Of a DNA stretch of 64,000 nt, positions 48,166 through 59,935 are shown piece after piece. The translations under genes and the position numbers were made by a program. The stretch lies in assembly GCA_020746105.1 (NCBI GenBank), contig CM036617.1, positions 17,544,037 to 17,608,036 on the forward strand, given 5' to 3'. The stretch is from Trogon surrucura. Lineage: Eukaryota; Chordata; Aves; Trogoniformes; Trogonidae. Numbering within the stretch: position 1 is the stretch's first letter; every line of letters starts with the position of its first letter. Under the pieces are notes generated by a model. The model did not search any database. It saw only the letters and a program-made list of their open reading frames with translations, and had not been told where the DNA came from.

Positions 48166-51100
48166 CCCTCCAGACAGGTCACTTAAAATCTCTGTTTGCT
48201 TTTTCTGAATTTTGATCTCAATTAAACTCAGGGATAAAAAGTAACACGGTAAGGAAATCCTGTGGGATCATGCTGAGTTTGTCAGCACTGAGATCAGAGA
48301 ATTATGACAACGTGATTCTGGAGAACATTCCTTTAAGGCTCCAGTGCAGCCGTCCCTGTTCTCGCAGGCCACTGGCTGGCAAGTCGTCTATATTTTCTTC
48401 AGTCTGGAAGAAATAAGACAAGCAAATTAAGCAGCTAGTTTGTTTAAACTATCTCTTGATATTACTGTACTTCTACATAGAGGAAGAATTATCCATTAAA
48501 GCATGGATATGAAGCAGGTAATCCAGACGTTAAAATCAAGAAAATACAAGACGTACATTAATAGGACTGAATTTTTTTTGTAACTTCTGGATGTGATTTC
48601 GATGAGGCACACATTAAACCTAGTAAAACTTAGAAGGATGTAAAATGTCCCTACCTACATTACATTTGATCCCTGGCAAAGGAGTAGTTGGTGCATCTCT
48701 TTCTTTTCCAAGCTGTGTAGATATAAAGACATAACTATTGTGAAAATGCCACAAAAATAGGCTAAGAAAGAGACCGTAGCATCTATGTTCCTTTGTGTAC
48801 CCATAAACAAAAATAATACATCAGGCTAAGGGTAGTCAGTTTTATTCTGCATAGCTATGCAGGAGGGAAAAATGCTTTATTCTGTACATTGTTGCTGACC
48901 GATTGAGTTTAGGTCAACATTTTATTTAAACATTTGGTTGGTTCAAAAATCATGTTTGGCATTTTTGGAAGTTGGAGAATGATTATTTACAGAAGATGAT
49001 TTTGACCAAATTATTGCATTATTTTATAACAAAATTGTTGTGGTACATAATTACTAATGAGTTTTTTTATGTTAGAAATTAAAAGATCGCAAAACTATTT
49101 CAAGAAAAATATAGTATAACTTTTTAAAAAAATACGTGTTGTAGCTTTGGGCTTATAGTTAATAGGTTTTAAAAGCAAAGGTACTTTTAATAAATATGCT
49201 AGTATATATGCATTAAAAAAATGTGTTGTAATCCTTATTCAGGAAAAATTTTCTTTTAATGAAGTAGGTCTTGATGAAATCATTAAAACGGTGGAAATCT
49301 GGTTTTAATATTTTAAAATCTCATTTTATAACAAAAAAACAAATATTGAACTTCATTTTCTTTAGCACTCTACCTACAGTGGTCTGCCTTTCTCCAGCAT
49401 GCCAGTAAGCAATACTAGTCCATTATCATAAGACAGTCAGTTTGATCCTTCAGAGCACTGCAGAGAAAAGCAAAATATACAGAAGCATTTCTGCACTTCG
49501 ATGTTTCCTTTGATTGATTTGGTTTGGGTGCACATTACCAAGTCACACTTCATCCACCAACTCTTCAGCCACTGTTAATGATTTTTTGCCATTTTTTCTT
49601 CTTTCTTTTTTTTTTTTTTTTTTACATTTAACAACAGACTATCTGGGAATTATGAATGAATATATGCTAATTAAGACAATAAAGCAGTTTAAAGATACAC
49701 AAATGTTAATAGGATTTGAAATAAGAGGTAGCTTCAGGCCACTGCTGTAACTAACAGGCCATTTAAAAATTATTAACATCAGGCCCAGTGGACCAGTAGT
49801 GAAGTACAGCTGCCTTTTTAGTACAATACCAGAGCTAGCGGCCCTTAGACCCTGAGCTTTACTCCAGTGATCACAGCTGTGAACTGTGCTGAACTAGTTT
49901 TGCTTATTCCTGCAAATGCCATAATAGAATTTGGTAGCCTTACATAATGCCTGGAGTGATATATACAATATTTTGTTATTTGTAAAGCAATCTTTACAGC
50001 AAGTTAATTTAAGTACATCAACAAAGACATGTTCTTGCATTATTTATGTCAAGCTGTTAAACGTTTTATTAATTCTCAGTGGTCTTTTTCTGCAGACTAA
50101 GATTAATATATAAAAGAAGATGGATTATATTGCTCACATTGTTGATTGAACCGTTCAGTGAAGTGAAGGACTCTGCTTTGGTCAGTCCTGAAGTCCAAAA
50201 ATAAAATTAAAAACAAGGGTTTCATTTGAGAAAGCTATAATTTGAACAGCAAAAGAAGTTTATCTAAGGTGACAGCTATTTTAAATCTCCTGTGATAGCT
50301 GTGATAAAGAAAAATATTTTGTAACGACAAATTCCGTTTGACAATCTGCCTTCTTTTCCCCCAGACCCTGTAGTATGCCCGCCTTTGGTCCATTTACAGA
50401 GATAACAGGGTGCCAGGCAACGAATCTCAGCTCCCTTCTTATCTGGCTTCTTTGCTAAAATCATCCTCAGCACATTTCCCAGCTCTGTAGAAATCCCAAT
50501 TATAGATAGTCCATTTCAAAATGCCTTATGGATGAAGCCTCATTCCTGCCAAACATATGAGAGAACAAAATGAGAAGTCTTGTGCTCATGTTTTAAATTT
50601 AGTGAAGTTGTGGAAATACTTAAGATGGTGCCTGAAAAACGGGCATGGAGAAAACAGGATTAGCCAAAAACTCAGGAAGAAATGAAGATTACTGAAAAAC
50701 ATATTTCTGGTTTCTTTTTGTTAGGCAGTTTCCAAGTACAGAAATCATGATCTCTACTTCCAGAAGATAGTTTTTCTGAGATATGAAGAAAACTCTTTGC
50801 ATGTAGAACGATGTGAAGCAGTGCATAAAACTGAATATTGACAGCTATTTTAGGTTTTGACTAGCAATGCCCTCTGACTTAAGTGGTTCTGAATACATTT
50901 ACCATCTTTTTATTATGCTTTACAGATTATTGTTTTCGTTTTTAGGCTTACATTCTGACAATGTCATAGGAAGAGAAATGGAAACAGCATTTTGGATTGT
51001 TGTGCCAAGAGCAGGATACGAACCTGAATACCTGCATCACAGTACACCTAGGTACTAAAACAGGCAGATAGTTTTGAGATTCGGTTTGATTTCCTTGAGT

Positions 51101-54100
51101 TTATGACCTTAGACCAGTGGGTTGTACTGCCATCTTTTAGTGTGTTGGGAAACAACATGACAGAGAACCGTGACTGCGAGAAAGATTTTGGCTTTATTAT
51201 AATCAATGACATAGCAATGCAATTTAATGACATCAATTGCTTTTAATGCAAATTAGCAATTTTGTTCTTAGAGAAGAATATGAGGAATGCTAAGCAATTT
51301 CCGCCTATTGAAAGGTTGTGTTGTGTTTCAGAATGGCTACCTGAGTCAAGGGTAGATGGGTCATTCCACACATTCAAAACCTTTACCTACATTCTACAGA
51401 TTGCTTTTAGTCTGGTAGCCATTAGGAGCTCCAGTTTTGTATAAACACACCAGTTTTTAGTTTACAAATACGGACTTACAAAAGAGATGTTCATTCACAA
51501 CTGAACTTATTTCATGTGAAGCAATGTTTTGTGGGTGGTAGCTATGCTTTATGAGACAGCATGAGCGTTCTCCTCTCATCAGCTGTTAGGCTCTCAAACA
51601 ATAGGACATTCCTTTCCATAAGTATCTCCTGCCCCAGAACTGAAATTAAATCAACTCTCCCTGTTAAACTAAATATGGAGAAGTATATAGGTAAGACAAA
51701 TATGTTAGATACAGTTACAGAGTAATGTACTTTTATTTGGCTTATCTACCTATTTCTTTTAGAGTCGTCTAAGCTAACATCTCTCCCATTTCATCAGAGG
51801 GATTTATGTGTTTTAAATAAAGAGCTGTACAGTTTGCATTAGAATAAAAGAATTCGTGATCCACGGAAATAGAAGACATGCATACATATTCTTATGGTGT
51901 ATTCACAGATGTATATATGCATGTTTAAGCTTTATAAGTCTTGTTTTTGTCATTTGACACTGAAACCTGCCTTTCATATCAAACAGTTAGAGCTTGAAGT
52001 CATTAAGCACAGGGGCATGGCCAGAGTCCATATTGTGCTCAGTTCTGATAAGGCTTCCATTTAGAAGGTGAATGGCTTTCACTTTAAATAATCTTAGTCA
52101 AATGATTTATTTCTATTTTGGGTGGTTTTGAAAGGTAATTCCTTTTTCTCATTATTTTACTTATTATATGAATCCTACAGCTATTTAGAAATACCTTTTA
52201 TGTATTAAAAAAAAAAATATTAGTTTTTCAGAGAAAGAAGGGACAGCTTGGTGTTTAAAAAAAGGAAGACAGTTGAAGATACATTTCTAGTAATCCATGC
52301 CAAGCATTTGATTTTAAAACCACCCAACTGTATTGTGGTCAACTCCTAATGGCGTAATCACGAAAGGCTAAGAAGAAGCTTTGCTTTAAAATGGATAAAG
52401 GAGAAACCTCAAGGTACACAGGGAGACAAAAAGGAGGGGAGAAAGAAAATAAATAGCTCAATGTTTCTTAAGCTTAGGACTTTTGGCCCCCCACAAACAA
52501 TAATGTCACTTTGACATAACATCCATAGTAAAGGGGAATCTACATCTGAAAAATACCTTAGGTATGATCACTGCATTATCTGGGGAAAACAGGCAAGCTA
52601 CAAGATGCTGAAGAAACTTCAGTGCAGTGAGATGATCAAACCAACAAGGCAACATAAAAGGACAAGTACATATGTTATGAAAACATGATCTGAGATGCTG
52701 GCAAGAGATGTCTTAAGTAGCCATAATTCCCAGATAGATACAGTTACCTAATCAGGCTAAGACTCAAATTTCTGGGAAAAGCAGGAAAGAAAATCTCTTG
52801 GTGTCCCTCTGGTTTTGTGAAATTAAGAGTTACGATGTCTAAGGGAGGACTTAAATATAAAGTACAGATTGATAGAAAATTCTTACTGAGTGGGCCAGTG
52901 ATGGATAATAAGGATATCTAAATTCATATTCTTTGAAAAGATTTTATTCGTTCAACTCTGTGAAGAGTTTAAGTGTTAAAAATTTTGGTTTTCAGATTGG
53001 AAAACTCAAAAAAGCTAAATGATGTGACTACAACTAGTGAAAAGTAAAATGAGAGTTGGAGTGAAAATTTACCAATTCCTTGCCTTTCACCTAGACTATG
53101 ACTATCTCTTGAGGTATCATTTGCCTGTTTGTTAGATCAAAGCTAAGAAAAACAATAAAAGCAGTAAGATCACACAATTTGTGGGGTTATATTAAGCTGT
53201 CAGAAACACCTAAGCACTAAGGGAAAGCCATCATTGCCAATGGTGATGTGTAATAAGAAACAATCAAAAGGTAGGTTTTAGATATAAATGACAGAAGTGT
53301 ATTTTACATTATTTTTAAATGTATTTACTCATCAGAACACACTTGCACTAACATAGAAGAAAAATTGTGGAAGCATGGAAATCTCTTACCCAGTATAAAA
53401 AAACCCAAGGTCCTCAAATGTGAGAAAAGTAACAGAACAACTGGCACTTTGTATATTTTGATCCCTGAAATGATACCTCAGAAGATATCCCTTCAGTGGG
53501 GAATAGCTTCAGCAGAGCCTTGTGCACTTTGTCAGCAACGGCTGTTCTGCCAACATAGTCATAGACTGCAGAAGGCAGCAGCAGAATTTTGTTTCTAAAT
53601 CCTGTGAGTTTCTTCCCTCTGATCAAGCTGTATATAATCTCATGATGTGATACCATGTTCAATTTATCTGACAGTAATACTAGTTTCAAATTCTGCTTCA
53701 TACCATCAAAGGGAAGGAAGTGAAGGAAAGGACAAACAACAGATTTCATCAAAAGTATTCAGAAACTCTTCTTACAGAATTCCCAGTTGTAAGCAAAAAA
53801 TTACTGATGATTTTTTTTTTCCAGGTTAGGATGTATGTAATTAGGTAATACCTTTTATTAATGCATGGGAAATTGGGAAAAGCAGATAAGATTTTCATCG
53901 CATATATCCTCTTTAAAGTTGTTTTCATAAATTGGAAACCATGTTTTCTGGCTCTTTAAAAGATGCTTAGATCCGAGAGTGGCCAAGGAACCAGTGTGTT
54001 TAATGTTATATAATCAACATAATGTGGTGAACATCTATTTATCTTACTGAGGCCAGAAGGAATCCATGATTTCATTTGTTTTAAACGATACACAGCGAAG

Positions 54101-55572
54101 CAGGAAGAACTATTAAGATCATATCCTTGTGCAATAATATGAAACAAAGTAAGCAATGATTTAGGTTGCTAGCGAGGGCATGCTCGATGATGTGAAATCC
54201 GTTACTGAGGGAAGAAAGTAGCAAAAATCCCAGCCTCACTCCTGCCAACATTCAAAAGAGGCCAGAGACCATTGCACTTCAGTGGACAACCTGCATTGGC
54301 TGGAAGATTGACATGGGCGAAGGAAAAATCAGGAGACAGACTCAGCAATGAAAAAGAAAAAAAATAAAGTCCCAGTGATAGATCCAATGGTATCACTCCC
54401 TTCAGGGCAGGCTTTGTTCAAGTTTGAATGACTACCACCTAAGGACCTTCATCTTGATGCAGGACCAAATTAACCCCTTCTTTCATGATTTCCTGCCTTC
54501 TTTTTTTTCATTTCCCAAAATGTTTCAAAAATCTGGGGAGACGTTTCCTGAATGAGAGAGAGCAGTTATATGAGTCGTCGCCTTTTAAAGCCACATGGAA
54601 GTATAGTACCACACTTCCATGATACTTTCTAAATACTTTACTTGAGCTTCTTGAAATTATAGCAGAGTTCATGTTTTGTTTCAGTCCAGTTAATCTAGAA
54701 CAGAGAGTTTTACATAAAGGAGCACCATTGGCTCAAAATGTGAGATATAAATGATGATAATGCATCTATCAAAACAATTTAGGTCAGGAGCCATACTGTA
54801 TGGCTCCACCTCTCATACCTCCTTTGAAATTCAGTTAATTTCTGTCAATGATAGTTTTGCTGGCAGGAGAACTGCAAAATTAACATGTATTTCTCCAAAA
54901 TGAAGAAAAAAATTAATGTTGCTATTTTTTACCAAGAACTACAAATAGTTCTTCTTCTGCATAAGAAAAATCTGTGATTATGTAGCTATCTATAAAAAGC
55001 TATTTTTATATAATCAACTGCACATTTTATAAGATACCCTCCCCTTTAAAATTGTACTGATTCTTTTCCAGTTCTTGTTCTTCTGGAAAGAAAAATGTCT
55101 GTTTAAATGTGCCTATTTTCTCCCTTTTCAAGATAAAAAGAAAAAAGAAAACTAATGTTGTAGAGAATTGGGCCATCAAAGGATTACTTCTTAAAACAAA
55201 ATTCAGACTTCTCTTTGTTCTGTTTCATTAAAATGGAATATGGGGGAAGGTTTATAAAATCTTACATTTTGGGGAAAAAAACAAGCTGCTAAGAAATGTG
55301 TTCTCTCTGCAAAGGAATGCTTGGATGAAGTTCAAATCTGAACTGAAAGAAATAATATGTCTCATAAGGAAATGAATCAATCCAAGAACAGAAAAAAATG
55401 TTTAACCACAGAAGCAAAAAATGTTTAATTACACAGGCAATCTAGATAGGTTATGAAACATGATTTCTCTAGATGTTCATCTAATGAGGATGAGCTTTCC
55501 CTTAGATGGCAAACTGAAGAGGCGATACAATTTTGCAAGATCTATAACTACCCTGTGAGTATCTCAGTTGAG
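48166..55572. other. Long unique AT-rich stretch, no gene recognised
   Basis: About 7.4 kb with no mobile element that I recognise. There is poly-T at 49606-49623. The segment 50270-50480 holds several GATA-like words (AGATAA, CTTATCT) and is less AT-rich than its flanks, but this is weak evidence for an enhancer. A 112-codon minus frame at 53414-53752 and others are unrecognised. Confidence 0.45.
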
Positions 55573-55654
55573 ATCATAGAATCATAGAATGTTAGGGATT
55601 GGAAGGGACCTCGAAAGATCATCAAGTCCAATCCCCCTGCCAGAGCAGGAATGC

Positions 55655-57496
55655 CTAGACAATGCTACACAGGAACGTGTCCAGGCAGGTCTTGAATGCC
55701 TCCAGAGAAGGAGACTCCACAACCTCTCTGGGCAGCCTGTTCCAGTTCTCCGTCACCCTCACTGAGAAGAAGTTTCTTCTCGAGTTTAAGCGGAACCTCT
55801 TATGTTCCAGTTTCAGCCCATTACCCCTTGTCCTATCAGTGGTTGTCACCGAGAAGAGCCTGGCTCCATCCTTGTGACACTCCCCCTTGATATATTTGTA
55901 AACATTAATGAGGTCACCCCTCAGCCTCCTCTTCTCCAAACTAAAGAGCCCCAGCTCCCTCAGTCTTTTCTCATAAGGGAGATGCTCCACTCCCTTCATC
56001 ATCCTAGTTGCCCTGTGCTGGACTCTCTCCAGCAGTTCCCTGTCTTTCTTGAACTGAGGGGCCCAGAACTGGACACAGTATTCCAGATGGGGTCTCACCA
56101 GGGCAGAGTAGAGGGGAAGGAGAACCTCTCTCGACCTACTAACCACCCCCCTTCTAATACACCCCAGGATGCCATTGGCCTTCCTGGCCACAAGGGCACA
56201 GTGCTGGCTCATGGTCATCCTGCTGTCCACCAAGACTCCCAGGTCCCTTTCCCCTACACTACTCTCTAATAAGTCATTCCCCAACTTATACTGGAACCTG
56301 GGGTTGTTCCTACCCAGATGCAAGACCCTACATTTACCCTTGTTATATTTCATTAAATTTTTCCCCGCCCAACCCTCCAGCCTGTCCAGGTCTCGCTGGA
56401 TGGCAGCACAGCCTTCTGGTGTGTCAGCCACTCCTCCCAGCTTGGTGTCATCAGCAAACTTGCTGATAGTACTCTCTAGTCCCTCATCCAAGTCATGGAT
56501 GAATATATTGAATAATACTGGTCCCAGTACCGACCCTTGAGGCACTCCACTGGATACAGGCCTCCAACCAGACTCCGCCCCATTTACCACAACTCTTTGT
56601 CTTCTTCCCCTTAGCCAGTTCGCAGACCACCTCACTGCCCGAGAGTCTAGACCACACTTCTGCAGTTTAGCAGCAAGGATGCTATGGGAGACTGTGTCAA
56701 ATGCTTTACTGAAGTCAAGGTAGACCACATCCACCGCTCGGCCATCATCTATCCACCTTGTTATATCCTCGTAAAAGGCTATGAGGTTAGTCAAGCACGA
56801 CTTCCCTTTGGTGAAGCCATGTTGACTGTCTCTAATGACCCTCTTATCCCTGGTATGCCTTGAGATGGCACCAAGGATAAGTCGTTCCATCACTTTCCCA
56901 GGGATGGAGGTGAGGCTGACCGGTCTAGAGTTTCCCGGGTCCTCCTTCTTGCCCTTTTTGAAGACTGGAGTGACATTTGCTTCCCTCCAGTCCTCAGGCA
57001 CCTCTCCCGTCTCCCAAGACTTGGCAAAGATGATGGAGAGTGGTCTAGCAATGACATCAGCCAGCTCCCTCAGCACCCGTGGATGCATCCCGTCTGGACC
57101 CATGGATTTATGGATGTCCAGATTGCTTAATTGGTCCCTAACCCAGTCCTCATCGACTAAAGCAAACTCCTCCACTGCCCTGACTTCCTCTGGGGCCTCA
57201 GGGGAACGGGGCTCCTCAGGACAGCCTCCGGCAGAGTAGACAGAGGCAAAGAAGGCATTCAGTAACTCTGCCTTCTCTGTATCATGTGTCACCAAGGCAC
57301 CCACCTCATTCATCAGTGGGCCTACATTGCCTCTGGTGTTAGTTTTATCTGCCACGTATTTGAAAAAGCTCTTCCTGTTGTCCTTGACCCCTCTCGCCAG
57401 GTTCAATTCTAGGGAGGCCTTTGCTTTCCTAGTTGCCTCCCTACATCCTTGGACAACAGCCTTATATTCTTCCCAGTGGCCAGCCCTGCCTTCCAA
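55655..57496 (-). pseudogene. CR1 ORF2, reverse transcriptase part
   Basis: 613 open codons containing the whole reverse transcriptase and C-terminal domain. Motif A is [13 protein letters not shown] (Asp at about residue 261). The [18 protein letters not shown] block is at 315-332. The catalytic KFADDTKL lies at 346-353 with both Asp residues. The tail [26 protein letters not shown] and [14 protein letters not shown] leads to the stop at 55655. One motif shows NSRPVSLTS where the family has NYRPVSLTS. The product would copy its own RNA at a nicked chromosomal site. It is in the same phase as the endonuclease part but is separated from it by a shifted stretch. Confidence 0.95.
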
Positions 57497-58558
57497 GATC
57501 TGTAAATTCTCCTCTTGCCCTTGAGCTTACCCAGCAGATCCCTGTTTAGGCCACGCAGGTCTCCTGGCTCCCTTCCTTGACTTCCTACGTGTCGGGATGC
57601 TCTGATCTTGAGCACGGTAGAAGCAGTCCCTGAATGCTAACCAACTATCTTGGGCCCCTTTACCTTCAAACAGCCTTGCCCATGGGATTTTCTCTAGTAA
57701 TTGCTTGAAAAATCCAAAGTTTGCCTTGGCAAAGTCCAGGGTTGCAATTCTGCTTGCTATTTTGTTTCTGCTACATGAGATCCTGAACTCCACCATTTCA
57801 TGGTCACTGCAGCCAAGGCAGCCCTCAACCTTTACTGCTTCAACCAGATCCTCCTTGTTAACGAGGATGAGGTCCAGCAGTGCTCCTCTCCTAGTCGGCT
57901 CCTCCACCATTTGCATCAGAAGATTATCATCGATGCACTGGAGGAACCTACTGGACTGTGGCTGACTGGCTGAGTTGTCCTTCCAGCAAATATCAGGGAA
58001 GTTATAATCCCCCACGACAACCAGGGCCTGTGATTGTGAGACCGCTCTCAGCTGCCTGTAGAAGGCCTCATCAACTTCCTCACCCTGATCTGGTGGCCTG
58101 TAATAGACACCCACAACAGTATCTCTCCTGCCAGCCTGCCCCTTAATTCTAACCCATACACTCTCAACTTGCTCCTCATCCATGCCTGGATGGTGTTCAA
58201 GACATTGTAGTTGCTCTTTCACGTAAAGAGCGACTCCACCACCTCGCCTGGCTGGCCTGTCTTTCCTGAAAAGGACATAGCCACCCATGACCACATTCCA
58301 GTCATGTGAGCTCTCCCACCATGTCTCTGTAATTGCCACCAGATCAAAATCTCCCGCCTGAACCCAGGTTTCTAGCTCCTCCTGCTTATTCCCCATGCTG
58401 CGTGCATTGGTGTATAAGCATTTCAGGGAGCAAGCTGAGCACACTGATCTCACCCTAGGGGGATGGGAGGCCACCCAGTCCTCATAATTTCTAGAACACT
58501 GCCCCGCTGCAATCCCAGCTATAACCCCATCCCCCTTCATATCTAGTTTAAAGAACAC
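57497..58558 (-). pseudogene. CR1 ORF2, endonuclease part and shifted linker
   Basis: The N-terminal part of ORF2, an AP-type endonuclease that nicks the target DNA. Key residues are all visible: YTNARSMGNKQEEL (Asn about 51), AITETWW (Glu about 78), GVYYRPP, VVGDYNFPDI (Asp 184, Asn 186), LLDLILVN and GCSDHEMVEF (Asp-His 252-253). The frame is open from a GTG at 58558, and the first ATG (MKGDGV) is at 58542. It reaches a stop at 57527 after RRPAWPKQGSAG. The expected continuation ([20 protein letters not shown]) is in the next frame. The original phase returns by about 57490. This indicates one extra base near 57550 and one compensating change about 60 bases on. Confidence 0.94.
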
Positions 58559-58576
58559 TCTATGAGTCCCGCCAGC

Positions 58577-59608
58577 TCATGACCAAGGATCCTTTTTTTC
58601 CCTTTGTGTCATTTGAACCCCAGCTTGTTTCAGTAGATCAGGTGCCCTGTAGATCTCCCCATGGTTAAAAAATCCAAAGCTAGACCGCTGGCACCACCCC
58701 TTTAGCCAAGTATTAATCTGCTGCACTTTGTCAAACCTTCCACTATTTTCCCTCATAATTGAAGGAATAGAGGCAAACACAACCTGTGCGCCTGATCCTT
58801 CTAGCATCCGCCCCAGTGCCCTAAAGTCCCTTTTGATTGCTTCTGGCCGTCTCTCTACTATCTCATCATTACCGATCTGCATAACCAAAAGCGGGCAATA
58901 GTCCGTGGGTTTGACCAGACCAGGAAGTTTCTTGCTAACATCCTTAACTCGGGCCCCAGGGAGGCAGCAGACTTCCCTGTGGGTCGGATCAGGGTGGCAG
59001 GTAGGGCCCTCTGTTCCCCTCAGGAGGGAGTCTCCAATTACGATTACCCTCCTTTTTTTCTTAGATGAAGAAGTCCTAATGCGTGTATCCGAGCGACTCA
59101 CCCTAGACAGCCCTATGGGTGAACCCTCCACTGACTCTTCCTTGGCCTGGCTCTCATTGTCTAGAGCCCCATACCTGTTTCGCAGGGGCAACCGGGCAGG
59201 TGAGGGAGGCCGGGCAGGGATTTTCCTTCCTCTCCTGGCAGGCACCTGCTTCCACTCTTCCCTATCCTTTAGGTCCCCCCCTTTTGCCTGATGGCCAGAG
59301 GTGGGGGGATATTCAGCTCTTTGCAGAGCTTGCTGCTCGCCATTCAGGACGTGACTCCACCGATCTGTCTCTCTCTCCGACTCCCTAATGCTCCTCAGCC
59401 TTTCTACTTCCTCCTTCAGTTCAGCCACCAGGCTGAGCAGATCGCTCACCTGGTCACATCGGACACAAGTGTCACTTCCACTACCCTCCATGGCCAGTGC
59501 CAGGCTCCAGCATTCTCTGCAGCCCGAGGCCTGAACACCCACATGCTTACGTGGGGCCTCTGTCTGGGTGCCCACAGTTTTTTCTAACAACCATTGACCT
59601 GGTGGCAA
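58577..59608 (-). pseudogene. CR1 ORF1: zinc-finger and GDSL esterase-like protein
   Basis: A 343-codon frame for the RNA-binding ORF1 protein. A C-x2-C-x14-C-x2-C set (residues 30, 33, 48, 51) is followed by a Leu/Glu-rich coiled coil (52-80), a basic Pro-rich linker, and an SGNH/GDSL esterase-like domain: VIVIGDSLLRG (Ser 194) and MQIGNDEI (246-248). The final block should be DG(V/I)HLT with catalytic Asp and His, but here it reads QAGVQMT (328-334), so the triad is lost. An A-run near 58592 shifts the frame. In the shifted frame ILGHELAGLIE leads to a TAG near 58545. The frame opens at a TTG and has no ATG before residue 40, so the start may also be damaged. Confidence 0.92.
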
Positions 59609-59935
59609 CCATAGTTGGCTCTACAATACAAAGACTCTCCGGAAAGCTATGCACGGAATAGTTTACAGGCCTTTCAAGTACTTTGCCTTTTAACAAAGAC
59701 TTACCCTTTTGTTCGGTGGGCAGGGCCTAGTCCCTGCCCTCCCAAAGGCTTCTTATACCCTGAGGGCACAGTTAACAGCTGATCACCGTGTTTAAAATCG
59801 CCGGGCCGCTGAGGGTGGCTCCGCCCACGCTATCTCGGGTGTCCGCCCTGGAGCTGCTGGTGCGGCCTCAGGTGTGGCTGCTGTAGCCGGCTTTAAAAAA
59901 GCCCCCCAAAAGCTTTTTGCCAGCCTTTTTTTTTG
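59609..59935 (-). promoter_or_regulatory. CR1 5' UTR with internal promoter region
   Basis: A GC- and CpG-rich stretch upstream of ORF1 on the minus strand. It includes a GC-box-like CCGCCC/GGGCGG near 59822 and homopurine/pyrimidine runs at the outer edge. Full-length LINEs start transcription from an internal promoter here. The promoter assignment is from family knowledge and is not shown directly. Confidence 0.6.

Larger units (their letters stand above)
55573..59935 (-). mobile_element. Nearly full-length CR1 LINE (about 4.36 kb)
   Basis: A CR1 non-LTR retrotransposon with all parts present. Reading right to left these are a GC- and CpG-rich 5' UTR (about 59609-59935), ORF1, ORF2 with apurinic endonuclease and reverse transcriptase, a short 3' UTR, and two ATTCTATG-type units at 55573. 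Most genomic CR1 copies are under 1 kb, so this is a rare long one. It moves by target-primed reverse transcription. It is inactive: ORF1 has one frame change and lost catalytic residues, and ORF2 has two small frame changes. The 5' border is soft because the sequence changes gradually from GC-rich to flanking DNA at about 59930. Confidence 0.96.

Noticed and set aside
53414-53752. 112-codon minus-strand frame
   Set aside because: No domain or conserved motif seen, and it overlaps another chance frame on the plus strand.
55662-56540. Plus-strand frames opposite the long CR1
   Set aside because: They are the antisense shadow of CR1 ORF2 and have no motifs of their own.
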